DNA of 64,000 bases from assembly GCA_019104865.1 (NCBI GenBank), contig JAHRWZ010000068.1, forward strand, positions 1-64,000, given 5' to 3'. The translations under genes were made by a program, and so were the position numbers. Origin of the DNA: Castellaniella sp. (GTDB lineage Bacteria > Pseudomonadota > Gammaproteobacteria > Burkholderiales > Burkholderiaceae_B). Shown in pieces: positions 15,872-25,700 of the stretch. The number at the start of each line of letters is the position of its first letter. The first letter of the stretch is position 1. The notes under the pieces were generated by a model. It ran no database searches, was not told where the DNA came from, and was given only the letters and a program-made list of their open reading frames with translations.

Positions 15872-16578
15872 GGGAAATTCTGAAAACCACCGCGCTGGCG
15901 GGCGGTTATACGGACGTCGATATCATCCATGGTATCGATCTGCAGGTCATGCCGGATGAGATCGTCACCATCGCGGGCACGAATGGTGCAGGGAAGTCCA
16001 CCTTCCTGAAGGCCCTGCTGGGTCTGCTGCCTCGTGTGACGGGCAAGGTATCGATGTTCGGCCAGAATGTCGGACACCTGTCGACCGAAGCCCGGATCGA
16101 AACCGGCATGGCCTATGTGCCGCAGGTCACGAATGTATTTCGCAGCCTGACGGTCCTGGAAAACCTGCAAGTGGCGGATCGGCGCATGACGCAGGCCCGC
16201 ATCGATCGGATGCTGGCGGCCTTCCCGGCTCTGACCCCCAGGCTCCGGCAGCGCGCCGGCACGCTGTCCGGCGGTGAGCGCCAACAGCTGGCGTTCGCTC
16301 GTGCCTTGATCCGCGAACCCAAGGTGATCGTGCTTGACGAGCCGACGGCAGCCCTTTCACCTGGCCTGGTGCAGACGGTTTTCCAGATGATTGTCGGGTT
16401 GAAGGCAATGGGCGTCGCTGTGCTGATGGTGGAGCAGCGCGCCCGCCAATCCCTGGAGATCAGCGATCGTGGCTATATCCTGGATCAGGGTCGGGTGGTG
16501 CTGTCGGGATGCGCCGCCGATCTGCTGTCCGACCCGGGGATGACGGAGTTGTATCTGGGGACGGCAACGCACACCTGA
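15868..16578 (+). CDS. LivF-type ABC transporter ATP-binding protein
   Basis: A 236-residue ATPase subunit and the last gene of the operon, overlapping livG by 4 nt. Walker A GTNGAGKST, signature LSGGERQQLAFARAL, Walker B VIVLDEPTAALSPGL and VLMVEQRAR fit LivF. The loop GMAYVPQVTNVFRSLTVLEN matches the LivF-type Q-loop. Both ATPases share the Thr variant in the P-loop, suggesting a common subfamily specialised for this substrate. The downstream gene is convergent, one nucleotide away. Confidence 0.93.
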   Translation: MREILKTTALAGGYTDVDIIHGIDLQVMPDEIVTIAGTNGAGKSTFLKALLGLLPRVTGKVSMFGQNVGHLSTEARIETGMAYVPQVTNVFRSLTVLENLQVADRRMTQARIDRMLAAFPALTPRLRQRAGTLSGGERQQLAFARALIREPKVIVLDEPTAALSPGLVQTVFQMIVGLKAMGVAVLMVEQRARQSLEISDRGYILDQGRVVLSGCAADLLSDPGMTELYLGTATHT

Positions 16579-16579
16579 A

Positions 16580-17503
16580 TCAGACCTGGCTGGGGACGCG
16601 GACGAGCGGCCGCCGGCCGCGCTGGCGCCACTCCACGTAGCTGATGGTCAGGCCGCTGAATGCGATGATCGCGATGCCCAGCCAGGTGAACTGGTCGGGG
16701 AACTGCCCCCAGATCAGCCACCCCAGTGCCGTCGCGCTGATGATCTGCAGATACAGGAAGGGCGACAGCACAGACGCCGATGCGTTGTGGTACGCGCGGA
16801 TCTGCAGCCAGTGTCCCAGCGCCCCCCAGACACCGGTGCCTAAGAGAATCGCCCAGCCGGTGGGGCTCAGCGCCGCCAGCGCGGGCAATGCGTCCGGCAG
16901 GGCGAACGGCAGGCCTGCAAGCAGCACCAGACTGCCGACGGCGCCGCTCCAGAGCAAGGTGGTCAGGGGATTGTCCTGCGCGAGCAGGCGGTTCGAGATG
17001 TATTGTCCGGTGATCAGGGCGGCGGTCAGCAGGCCGAACAGCGTTCCGGTCAGATCCAGGCCCGCACCCGGGCGGATGACGATGAGCACGCCGATGAAGC
17101 CCGCGATGGCGGCGACCCAGCGGGACAGACGGGCCGGTTCGCCCAGCAGCCAGGGGGCAAGGGCAAGCACCAACAAGGGCGCCAGAAAGTTGATGGATGT
17201 GGCCTGCGCCTGAGGCAGGTAGTGCAGCGCCGTGAACATCGACAGCGTCGAGCCGAGCATGAACGTGGCGCGCAGGACCTGGCGGCCAGGCCTGTGGCTG
17301 CGCAGGATGCCAGGCCCTCGCGCCGGCAGCACGAAGGCCAGCACCAGCAGGCAATGCACGATGTACCGCACGGCACTGAGCACGAGCAGCGGTACCCCCA
17401 GGCCCATGATCCACTTGCCGCTGGCGTCCAGCCCGGACAGCACCCAGGTGGACAGCACCAGCTGGAGAATGCCCGCAATTGGCCTGCCGGTTGTTGTGAT
17501 CAT
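16580..17503 (-). CDS. EamA/DMT-family transporter
   Basis: A 307-residue inner-membrane protein with ten hydrophobic segments arranged as two EamA repeats. Family features include the first-helix WVLSGLDASGKWIMGLGVP, QAQATSINFLAPLLVLALAPWLLGE in repeat 1, and the matching ISATALGWLIWGQFPDQFTWLG in repeat 2. The substrate is unknown; DMT members often export metabolites or amino acids. The ATG overlaps the stop of the LysR gene (ATGA), so regulator and transporter form one transcript. Confidence 0.9.
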   Translation of the reverse strand: MITTTGRPIAGILQLVLSTWVLSGLDASGKWIMGLGVPLLVLSAVRYIVHCLLVLAFVLPARGPGILRSHRPGRQVLRATFMLGSTLSMFTALHYLPQAQATSINFLAPLLVLALAPWLLGEPARLSRWVAAIAGFIGVLIVIRPGAGLDLTGTLFGLLTAALITGQYISNRLLAQDNPLTTLLWSGAVGSLVLLAGLPFALPDALPALAALSPTGWAILLGTGVWGALGHWLQIRAYHNASASVLSPFLYLQIISATALGWLIWGQFPDQFTWLGIAIIAFSGLTISYVEWRQRGRRPLVRVPSQV

Positions 17504-18417
17504 GGTTGTGTCCCGTCGGTCAGGACGGATTTCAGGACGTCGATGAATGCGATGGTGCTGCGCGACAGCAGGCGCCGACCCAGAGTCACGCACCAGACAT
17601 TGACGGAGGGCAGACTCCATTGTGGCAGGACGCGCTCGAGTTCGCCCCGGCCCAGCAGTTCGTCCGCGAAAGTTTCCGACAGGCCGACGATGCCGAGCCC
17701 CTCGGCCGCCAGTGCCTGCAGCAGACCCACGGAATTCGCTGCCAGTATGCGTTGCGGTATGCCCTCCCAGTGCTGGCCGTCGCATGACAGCTGCCACGGT
17801 TGGTACCGGCTGGTGCTGGGCGTCAGCATCAGGCCCATGTGCTCCAGCAGATCGGCTGGTTCGCGCGGCTGGCCGCTTCGTTGCAGATAGCCCCGACTTG
17901 CGAACAGGCCGCTGCGCAGTGTCGCAATGTGGCGCGCCACCATCGTGCTGTCATCCGGCAGGTGCGTCGCGGCGCGCACGGCGACGTCGAAGCGTTCGGT
18001 GGCCAGGTCGACCCGGCGCACGGAAAGGTCCAGTTCCAGCTGGACGTCGGGATATCGCTGGCTGAACTGCGTGATCAGTTGCGTGACCAGCAGCTCGCGG
18101 TATTCCGGTGGCAGCGAGACTCGCAGAATGCCGCGTGGCACCGCGTGCTCGTGCTGCGCGGCGGCCACCGCATCTTCGTGCTCGTTCAAGAGCCGGCGGG
18201 CATGATCCAGCATCTGTTCACCGAACTCGGTCAGCACCAGGCTTCGCGTGCTGCGTTGCATCAGGCGTTCGCCCAGGGCGGTTTCCAGGGAGGCCAGGCG
18301 CCGCGACAGAGTGGCCTTGGGAATGCCGATCCTTTCCGAGGCGCGCGTGAAGCTGCCGGCCCGGACAACGTACGCGAACAGGATCAGATCGTCCGCGTGC
18401 AGATTATTCATTGCCAT
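17500..18417 (-). CDS. LysR-family transcriptional regulator (CrgA-like)
   Basis: A 305-residue LysR protein. The N-terminal HTH is DDLILFAYVVRAGSFTRASERI, followed by GIPKATLSRRLASLE. The RLMQRSTRSLVLTEFGEQ segment is the CrgA/DsdC-type form. The effector domain begins near residue 90. It is divergent from the wrbA-like gene (134 nt between) and co-transcribed with the EamA gene downstream, so it may control either. Confidence 0.91.
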   Translation of the reverse strand: MAMNNLHADDLILFAYVVRAGSFTRASERIGIPKATLSRRLASLETALGERLMQRSTRSLVLTEFGEQMLDHARRLLNEHEDAVAAAQHEHAVPRGILRVSLPPEYRELLVTQLITQFSQRYPDVQLELDLSVRRVDLATERFDVAVRAATHLPDDSTMVARHIATLRSGLFASRGYLQRSGQPREPADLLEHMGLMLTPSTSRYQPWQLSCDGQHWEGIPQRILAANSVGLLQALAAEGLGIVGLSETFADELLGRGELERVLPQWSLPSVNVWCVTLGRRLLSRSTIAFIDVLKSVLTDGTQP

Positions 18418-18550
18418 AGCCTGGATTGTCTCAGAAATGAAATTCTATTTGTCGACTTTGCGTATTTATTCTTGCATTCGATCCCAATAGACTGATTGAC
18501 TGAAACTGACGGACAGTTCTTTCCAACTTCTACCCCCCAAGGAGCAATCC

Positions 18551-19144
18551 ATGAGTGTGAAACTCGCCGTGATCTATTACTCGACCTACGGAACCAACGA
18601 CCAGATGGCCGCCCTGGCAGCCGAGGCCGCCCGCGCCGCGGGCGCCGAGGTGCGCCTGCGCAAGGTCCAGGAAACGGTGCCCGAATCGGTTGTGGCCAGC
18701 GTAGAGGCCTGGAAGGCGCAGGCCGACAAGATGGCCGCCATCCCGACGGCGACGGCCGACGATATCGAATGGGCCAATGCCTATCTGTTCTCGGCGCCCA
18801 CGCGCTTTGGCGTGCAGGCAAGCCAGATGCGCGCCTTCATCGACTCGCTCGGCGGCGTCTGGGCCAAGGGCGGGCTGGCGGGCAAGGCGGTATCGGCGAT
18901 GACGTCGGCGCAGAATACCCACGGTGGGCAGGAAGCCACCCTGCTGTCCTTCTACACGACCGTGATGCACTGGGGCGGGATCGTCGTGGCCCCGGGCTAC
19001 ACGGACCCCTGCATCTTCAAGTCGGGCGGCAATCCTTATGGTTATAGCCACACGATGGGTGCGGAATTCACCGAGGACGACAAGGCCTCGATCGCTCATC
19101 AGGCACGCCGGCTGGTGGACATCGCCGGCAAGCTGGCCCGCTGA
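18551..19144 (+). CDS. wrbA: NAD(P)H:quinone oxidoreductase, WrbA type
   Basis: A 197-residue flavodoxin-like quinone reductase that transfers two electrons from NAD(P)H to quinones, avoiding semiquinone radicals. The FMN-phosphate loop [14 protein letters not shown] is at residues 9-22. The conserved [19 protein letters not shown] and [20 protein letters not shown] segments and the late [12 protein letters not shown] region are WrbA signatures. Length is normal. CCCCCAAGGAGCAATCC gives a strong ribosome binding site. It is divergent from the CrgA-like LysR gene, which may regulate it under quinone or oxidative stress. Confidence 0.9.
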   Translation: MSVKLAVIYYSTYGTNDQMAALAAEAARAAGAEVRLRKVQETVPESVVASVEAWKAQADKMAAIPTATADDIEWANAYLFSAPTRFGVQASQMRAFIDSLGGVWAKGGLAGKAVSAMTSAQNTHGGQEATLLSFYTTVMHWGGIVVAPGYTDPCIFKSGGNPYGYSHTMGAEFTEDDKASIAHQARRLVDIAGKLAR

Positions 19145-19196
19145 TCCGGACCCGGACTCGCATCCCGGTCGCCGCGGCCGGGCGCTGCAAAGGGTG

Positions 19197-19225
19197 ACCG
19201 CAGCCGATCCACCGCCGGCTGCGGT
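19197..19225. terminator. Perfect 10-bp hairpin between wrbA and the esterase gene
   Basis: ACCGCAGCCG (19197-19206) pairs completely with CGGCTGCGGT (19216-19225) across a 9-nt loop. There is no T tract after it, so it is either a weak terminator for wrbA or a leader structure just before the esterase start codon. Confidence 0.45.
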
Positions 19226-19231
19226 ATCCTG

Positions 19232-20008
19232 ATGTCTGGCGCCCCCCAGGAGTCTCTCTTGCCTGATTCGTCCGATATGCGACCCGATCCGCTGTGCATT
19301 CTCCCGTCCGGCGACTCGCCGGCTCAGTTGTTTGTCCTGCTCCATGGTGAATCCTCGGATCCGGGGCAGTTGTTGCACCTGGCGGCCGCGATCCGGGAGG
19401 CCTTTCCGCAGGCGGTCATTGTCCAGCCCTATGGACCGTTCGGCGCCAACCAAGGCCGGCGCTGGATTGCGGACGCCAGTCCGGACGCGCAATCGTATGT
19501 CGGGCTGGTCGCGGACGCCGGCGCGTTGCTGACGCGCGAGGTTCTGACCTGGCAAAGCCAGCACGGCCTGAGCGGCGAGCAAACCGCTCTGGTCGGTTTT
19601 TCGGAAGGCGCGGCAGTGGTGCTGGATGCCGTGTGCGCGGTCCCTGGCCTGGCGGGTCGGGCGCTGCTGTTTTCCACGCGTTTCGCCGCATTGCCCGAAG
19701 TCGCACCGCCCGTTTCCACACTCCATCTGCTGCATGGCGCGGAGGACCGCGTCGCTCCGGTGGATCAGGCGCGCCAGGTGCATGCCCGTCTGGCTGAACT
19801 GCAGGGTGACGTGACGCTGGACATTGCCTCGGGCGTTGGCCACGACTTGCATGCGGCGCTGATCCGGCAGGCGATCGTCCGGCTGCAGACCTGCGTGCCA
19901 TTGCGCAGCTGGGAGGCCATGCTGGGCTCTCCCGATCTGCGGGTCGATGAGTACAGCGCCGATGCGCCGGGGGACGACGAGGATGTCGGACCCAGAACGC
20001 TGCATTAA
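19232..20008 (+). CDS. Alpha/beta-hydrolase, phospholipase/carboxylesterase (YpfH-like)
   Basis: A serine esterase of up to 258 residues. The oxyanion region is [15 protein letters not shown]. The nucleophile elbow is GFSEG in [16 protein letters not shown] (the family usually has GFSQG). The Asp of the triad lies in [15 protein letters not shown] and the His in [11 protein letters not shown]. The start is uncertain. The ATG at 19232 has no clear ribosome site, while a TTG at 19259 lies 6 nt behind AGGAG and is a good alternative, shortening the protein by nine residues. The C-terminal 40 residues are acidic and not part of the fold. Confidence 0.82.
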   Translation: MSGAPQESLLPDSSDMRPDPLCILPSGDSPAQLFVLLHGESSDPGQLLHLAAAIREAFPQAVIVQPYGPFGANQGRRWIADASPDAQSYVGLVADAGALLTREVLTWQSQHGLSGEQTALVGFSEGAAVVLDAVCAVPGLAGRALLFSTRFAALPEVAPPVSTLHLLHGAEDRVAPVDQARQVHARLAELQGDVTLDIASGVGHDLHAALIRQAIVRLQTCVPLRSWEAMLGSPDLRVDEYSADAPGDDEDVGPRTLH

Positions 20009-20085
20009 GATGGCAGGATACGGATCGCGGGCGCGGCGCGCCCGCACCGTGTGGCCTTTCGAGGCCGTTCCCACAGGAGGCTGCC

Positions 20086-21047
<962 letters not shown>

Positions 21048-21048
<1 letters not shown>

Positions 21049-21668
21049 TGCGATCGGGTGTGTGGTTGCGTGTCGGGGTGCATGCCGTCGGCCTGTTTCC
21101 GTTGGCACGCTGGATCGTGCTGGGCGCAACGCAGGGCCTGAGCGCCAATCCGCAGGAATTTCTGACCCGGTCGTCCGGCGTTTGGGCGCTGGCCTTGTTG
21201 TGGGCCGTCCTGTGCGTGACGCCGGCGCGCCGGTTGACGGGCTGGACGCGGCTCGTCAGGTACCGGCGCGCGCTGGGGCTGTATGCGTTTTTCTACACGG
21301 TACTGCACGTCATTGCCTGGGCGATCTGGGATCGTGGGGGCGCGCCCGCCGCCATGTGGACCGACCTGTGGCAACGGGATTTCATCGGTGTTGGGGCTAT
21401 CGCCGTGCTGCTGCTAGTGCCGCTGGCACTGACGTCCACGAACGGATGGATCCGGCGCTTGGGGCGATGGTGGCGACGCCTGCACTGGCTGATCTATCCG
21501 GCGGCCGTCCTGTCCGTCCTGCATTTCGAGTGGATGCGCGCGGGCAAGAATGATTTTCTGGAGCCGCGCATCTACGCGGTCATCCTGGCGGTGCTACTGG
21601 GGGTTCGCTTATGGTGGTGGTGGGAAAATCGGGCGAAGCAGCGCTTCGATCAGAATCGCTTGGGGTAG
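21048..21668 (+). CDS. msrQ: Haem-binding membrane subunit MsrQ
   Basis: A 206-residue inner-membrane protein (YedZ) that passes electrons from the quinone pool or a flavoprotein to MsrP. Six hydrophobic segments fit the ferric-reductase-like fold. The haem-ligand candidates are His in YTVLHVIAWAIWD, RRLHWLIYPAAVLSVLHFEW and the TPARRLTGW region. The ATG overlaps the msrP stop (TGATG), so I start at 21048. Its 3' end overlaps the next gene by 58 nt in another frame. Confidence 0.93.
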
Positions 21669-22528
21669 GCTTCATCGGTGCCGGGCGCCTGGCCCGAGCG
21701 CTGGCCTTGGCATTGCAGGGGGCTGGTGTGCCGGTTGCCCGGGTGGCCAGCCGCCATGCGGAAAGTGCCCGCCTCATGGCGCAGGGCCTGCGGGATTGCC
21801 AGGCCAGCGATATCCAGCGATTGGCGGATCAATGCGATCTGGTCTTCATCACGACCCCGGATGCCGGCATCCCCGAGGTGGCCCGCGCCGTCTCCTGGCG
21901 TGCCGGGCGGATGGTCGTGCATTGCAGTGGCGCCACACCGGTGGCCGTCTTGCAGCCGGCTGCGGACGCCGGGGCGCTGATTGGCGGTTTCCATCCCATG
22001 CAGGCCTTTGGGGCCGATGTCCAGGCGGCGGTCGACAGTCTTCCAGGCTGCACGGTGGCCATCGAGGCCGCCGATGCGGATCTGAGTGCCCTCCTGCATG
22101 ATCTGGCGCATCGCGTCGGGTGCGTCGGCCTGAGCCTGCCGCCGGGGGCGAGGGCGCGCTATCACGCGTCAGGCGGCTATGCGTCGCAGCACGTCCACGT
22201 TCTGCTGGCCGAAGCCGTGCGTTTGTGGCAATCCTGGGGTGCGACCGAGCAGCAGGCGCTGGCAGCGCTGCTGCCCTTGTTGCGCGGCACGGTGGAATCC
22301 CTGGCGCGCAGCGGCGTTGCCGGCGGTATGCCAGGGCCGGTCTCACGCGGCGATGCCGGGACGGTGCGCCTGCATCGTCAGGCGCTGCAGGGCCTGGATC
22401 CGGAAATGCGCGATCTATATGATCGTCTGTGCCGGCGCGGTGTCGTTCTGGCCCAGGCTGCGGGGCGCCTGGATGATGATCAGGCCCAAGTCATGGAACG
22501 GCTATTGCGGGAACTGCCTGGTGCTTGA
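21611..22528 (+). CDS. DUF2520 Rossmann-fold oxidoreductase-like protein
   Basis: A 305-residue protein with an N-terminal NAD(P)-binding fold (GVGFIGAGRLARALALAL, GxGxxx type, followed by RVASRH). The C-terminal all-alpha DUF2520 domain has SGGYASQHVHVLLAEAVRLW and LPLLRGTVESLA, then PGPVSRGDAGTVRLH. The GPxxRGD motif is diagnostic of this pyrroline-5-carboxylate-reductase-like family, whose substrate is not established. The first ATG at 21611 lies inside msrQ, and a later start is possible, since the fold begins about 17 residues in. Confidence 0.85.
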   Translation: MVVVGKSGEAALRSESLGVGFIGAGRLARALALALQGAGVPVARVASRHAESARLMAQGLRDCQASDIQRLADQCDLVFITTPDAGIPEVARAVSWRAGRMVVHCSGATPVAVLQPAADAGALIGGFHPMQAFGADVQAAVDSLPGCTVAIEAADADLSALLHDLAHRVGCVGLSLPPGARARYHASGGYASQHVHVLLAEAVRLWQSWGATEQQALAALLPLLRGTVESLARSGVAGGMPGPVSRGDAGTVRLHRQALQGLDPEMRDLYDRLCRRGVVLAQAAGRLDDDQAQVMERLLRELPGA

Positions 22529-22560
22529 TCCGAGGGCTTGCCGTCGGACGGTCGTGCACC

Positions 22561-23346
22561 TCAGAAAGCGTAGCTGCCGCCCACCAGTGTATGGAACTGG
22601 GTTTTCTGCCGGACCATCGGGCTGTCGGCCGCCTGGCCCACGAGGCGACTTGTGCCGACCAGACTGGTGAGGTTCAGCCGCTCGGTCACCGCGTAATTGA
22701 CGACCACGCGCGCGGAGACGTCCTTGACGCCGGAGGTCGGCTGATAGGTTTCCAGCCCGGACTGGCGGGACTGGTCGCCGTTGATGCCGAAATAGCTGTC
22801 CATGTATTTTTCATTGGCCCAAGTGGCGCCGACGCTGGGTGTCAGGCGCACGCTTTCCGTCACAGCGTAGGGGTAGGAGACGCGCGAGTCGACCAGCAGG
22901 CCGCGATCGCGGTGTGTGACCGCCTGGGTGGCGGCGATACCGAAGACCGCACCCGCGATATTGGTGGATAGCCCCAGCCGGGCGCCGATGGCATCGGACA
23001 GGCCGCCGATGCCCGGCGGCACGTCGTCGCTGCCGTACCCCCACATCATGTTCAGTCCCGCCTCCAGCGTCAGGCGCTTGGTCTGGATGAGATTCAGGCC
23101 GACGCCATCTTCGGTGCGGGCGTAGAACCGGCCAAACTGGGCGTTGACGAGGGGGATCGTCCTGCCTTTGTATTCGTCGGATCCTTCGTAGCGCGGGATG
23201 GCGGCCACGCCAGCCCCCAGCGTCATGCGATTCTGGCCTTCGGCCTGCGCGGCGCCCAGGACCGAAAGTCCCAATAGAATCAGGGCGATGCGATGGCGCA
23301 AGGGCGTGCGACCGGATTGTCGGGGAAGGACGCAGCGAGGAAACAT
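22561..23346 (-). CDS. MipA/OmpV-family outer membrane protein
   Basis: A 261-residue outer-membrane beta-barrel protein. A Sec signal peptide (HRIALILLGLSVLGAAQAEG) comes first. The mature part begins with the MipA signature LGAGVAAIPRYEGSDEYK and ends with aromatic Phe (VGGSYAF), as for BAM-assembled barrels. Alternating strands such as NLIQTKRLTLEAGLNMMWGY are visible. Members scaffold murein enzymes or act as porin-like proteins; which applies here is unknown. Confidence 0.88.
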   Translation of the reverse strand: MFPRCVLPRQSGRTPLRHRIALILLGLSVLGAAQAEGQNRMTLGAGVAAIPRYEGSDEYKGRTIPLVNAQFGRFYARTEDGVGLNLIQTKRLTLEAGLNMMWGYGSDDVPPGIGGLSDAIGARLGLSTNIAGAVFGIAATQAVTHRDRGLLVDSRVSYPYAVTESVRLTPSVGATWANEKYMDSYFGINGDQSRQSGLETYQPTSGVKDVSARVVVNYAVTERLNLTSLVGTSRLVGQAADSPMVRQKTQFHTLVGGSYAF

Positions 23347-23407
23347 GATTGCAGCTTTGGTTGTATCAGGTAACGGATGTGCATCCTAGTCGTGTGCCGC
23401 GCGCCCG

Positions 23408-24136
23408 TCAAGGCGCGGTCGCGGTGCCGCAGCGAGACCGGATGAAATTCAGGATCCAGCGGCCGACCAGCAGGTCGTTGACCGGCTGCCGCAGGCTGTG
23501 CCGGGCGGCCAGGATGCGCTCCGGCGACACCCCCGTTCGTCTCAGCTCCAGCAGATCTTCGAGGTAGGCACGGGAAAATTCCGGGTGCCCCTGAATGCCC
23601 AGAAAGACATCGCCCACCTGCATCATGTAGATGGGGCAGAATCCGCTGTGCGCTAGGATGCGGCCCTGAGGCGGCAGTTCGACCACCTGATCCTGATGGC
23701 TGGCCAGCAATTCCAGAGTCGGAGAATCCCAGGGGGACATCCAGGGTTCCTGCTGGCTCAGTGTGACCGGATAGGCGCCCAGGCCCCAGCCATTCACGCT
23801 GCGTTCCACCCGGCCGCCCAGCGCCTTGGCCATCAGTTGGTGGCCGAAACAGATGCCGACCAGCGGTTGGTGGGCCTGCCACAGCGTCCGGATGAAACGT
23901 TCCAGCGCCGCGATCCAGTCGGCATCGTCGTTGGCACCGTACTTCGAACCCGTGGTGAGCCAGCCGTCGACGCCGTCCGTCCGGTCGGGGATCCGCCCCT
24001 CGTGGCAGGCAAAGACCTGGAGTTCGACCTCCGGATCGACCGATCGCAGCAGGGTCTGGATCATGTCGGGATAGCTGCCGTGCCGCTCGATCAGCGGTTG
24101 CGCGACGTCATCGCATTGCAGTAAGCCGATTTTCAT
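23408..24136 (-). CDS. Class I glutamine amidotransferase-like protein (GATase1, GMP-synthase-like)
   Basis: A 242-residue stand-alone class I amidotransferase domain. The nucleophile Cys is in LVGICFGHQLMAKALGG, and the catalytic His-x-Glu is in FLGIQGHPEFSRAYL. The fold starts MKIGLLQCDDVAQPL. Such proteins hydrolyse glutamine or gamma-glutamyl compounds; related ones act on gamma-glutamyl-putrescine or on toxic glutamyl conjugates. The start at 24136 overlaps the upstream isomerase stop (ATGA), so the two are coupled. Confidence 0.87.
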   Translation of the reverse strand: MKIGLLQCDDVAQPLIERHGSYPDMIQTLLRSVDPEVELQVFACHEGRIPDRTDGVDGWLTTGSKYGANDDADWIAALERFIRTLWQAHQPLVGICFGHQLMAKALGGRVERSVNGWGLGAYPVTLSQQEPWMSPWDSPTLELLASHQDQVVELPPQGRILAHSGFCPIYMMQVGDVFLGIQGHPEFSRAYLEDLLELRRTGVSPERILAARHSLRQPVNDLLVGRWILNFIRSRCGTATAP

Positions 24137-24768
24137 TTCTGTTGCCTCGCCCACAGGCGGATCGTGTCGAACCGATCGAAGCCCCAGAAGGGTTCGCCAT
24201 CGATCAGCAGGAAGGGCGAGCCGAAGACGCCCAGGGCCAACGCATCGTCGTTGGCTTGGCGTAGCAGGGCCTTGACGGGTTCCGAGGCGATCGCATCGGC
24301 CAGGGGCGCCGTCGCCAGACCCACTTCGCCCGCCAGCCGGAGCGCCTGGTCGGCCTGGCCGATGGGCACGTTATCCACGTAATAGGCGCGAAAGACGCGG
24401 TGGGCGTAAGCGATGGCCAGATCCGGATCGGTCTGGCTCACGTGCAGCATGATGCGCGCCGGCGCGATCGCCGCAATGGGAAAAGGGTCTGGCAACCGGA
24501 AGGGAATATCGTGCAGTCGTGCCGTGCGCAGCATATCGTGCCGGGAATAATCCCCTTTGATCGGGATTTGCACCAGGGGGGCCGTGCCGGTGGCCTGGAA
24601 CATGGGCCCCAGCAGGATGGGGTGCCAGCGTGTGGCACGCCCCAGTTCCCGGGCCAGGGCGTCTATCCGCGTGCTGGCGAAGTATCCGTAGGGCGATGAG
24701 AAATCGAAGTAGAAATCGATCGCGGCGGATGCCGTCGTGGGACGACCTTGCGGGTTCCGGTTGACCAT
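24133..24768 (-). CDS. DsbA-family 2-hydroxychromene-2-carboxylate isomerase
   Basis: A 211-residue kappa-class GST/DsbA-fold protein. The active-site stretch is DFYFDFSSPYGYFASTRIDAL, with SPYG in place of the CxxC of disulfide oxidases, as in glutathione-dependent HCCA isomerases. GLATAPLADAIASEPVKALL and GVFGSPFLLIDGEPFWGFDR are the family's C-terminal elements. HCCA isomerase belongs to naphthalene-type degradation, but homologues are common without such a pathway and none is visible here. A general glutathione-linked role is therefore more likely. Confidence 0.87.
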   Translation of the reverse strand: MVNRNPQGRPTTASAAIDFYFDFSSPYGYFASTRIDALARELGRATRWHPILLGPMFQATGTAPLVQIPIKGDYSRHDMLRTARLHDIPFRLPDPFPIAAIAPARIMLHVSQTDPDLAIAYAHRVFRAYYVDNVPIGQADQALRLAGEVGLATAPLADAIASEPVKALLRQANDDALALGVFGSPFLLIDGEPFWGFDRFDTIRLWARQQK

Positions 24769-24772
24769 CGGA

Positions 24773-25483
24773 TCAGTATCCTTCGAATTCCTCGGTGCGG
24801 ATATTGTCCTCGTTGGCGTCTATTTTCACCAGCAGGGCGCGCATGGCCTTGACCATGCCTTCAGGGCCGGACAGGTAGAATTTCGGCGTCGCCAGATCGG
24901 ACACGTGGCGCCGGATCATGGCCGCATCGACGTGGCCGTGTTCGGCGCCGTCGGCCTGATTCTGCGTATAGACCTGCACGAAAGTGAAGTTCGCATGCTG
25001 GCTGGCCAGTTGTTTGAGTTCGTCGACGTAGGCCGCCTGGGCCGGCGTCCGGTTCGCATAGATCAGGGTCAGGTGGTGCGCCGTCCGGTCGTGCAGTGCC
25101 TGGACGATCATGCTGCGCACTGGCGTGATGCCAATGCCGCCGATGATGAAGACGGCCGGGACGGATTCGGTCTTGTGCAGCATGAAATCGCCAAAGGGCG
25201 CGATCAGCTTGACCACCGTCCCATCCGGGGTCTTGCGAAAGGCTTCCTTGAATGGTGTACCGCGCATTCGTGTGGCCACCGCAATGTTGGGCTCGAACGG
25301 CGCGTTGACGAAGGAAAACCCATGCATGCCGTCGTGCTTCGGGGTGCCCTCCGGGCTGGGCAGCTTGATGTCGCAGAACTGCCCGGCGCGGACATCCAGC
25401 CCAGCGGGCTTTTCCAGCGTGAATTCCATCGTGCCTTCGGCAACTTCCCGTTTGCCGAGGAGCTTGACATCATAGGTCGTCAT
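24773..25483 (-). CDS. FAD-binding ferredoxin-NAD(P)H reductase-like oxidoreductase
   Basis: A 236-residue reductase with a beta-barrel FAD domain and a C-terminal NAD(P) domain. LDVRAGQFCDIKLPS, VKLIAPFGDFML (FAD) and FIIGGIGITPVRSM (NAD(P)-binding GGxGxxP) are clear, and SGPEGMVKAM matches the C-terminal nucleotide motif. The usual RxYS flavin motif is replaced by HGFSF, so flavin contact differs. There is no ferredoxin domain, so an external electron acceptor is needed. The ATG at 25483 starts MTTYDVKLL. It is the first gene of the minus-strand unit with the isomerase 4 nt later. Confidence 0.85.
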   Translation of the reverse strand: MTTYDVKLLGKREVAEGTMEFTLEKPAGLDVRAGQFCDIKLPSPEGTPKHDGMHGFSFVNAPFEPNIAVATRMRGTPFKEAFRKTPDGTVVKLIAPFGDFMLHKTESVPAVFIIGGIGITPVRSMIVQALHDRTAHHLTLIYANRTPAQAAYVDELKQLASQHANFTFVQVYTQNQADGAEHGHVDAAMIRRHVSDLATPKFYLSGPEGMVKAMRALLVKIDANEDNIRTEEFEGY

Positions 25484-25700
25484 GGCTTGCCTCTCGTCGA
25501 TAAAGTCGATCACGGAACGTGTTTCCGTCAATCCGCCGGCGGAACGCTGCAGACAGTATAGGTCTGAAGCTTGTGGGGCGATGCCTTCATGCGGACGGTG
25601 TCAGGGGCATTCACCGGGAACGTGACCCGGGGCGGGACTGGCCGTGCTTCGGGGTCGGCAGGTCTACAATGAACCACGTCTGCTCTTCGAGGCGTGCAAC

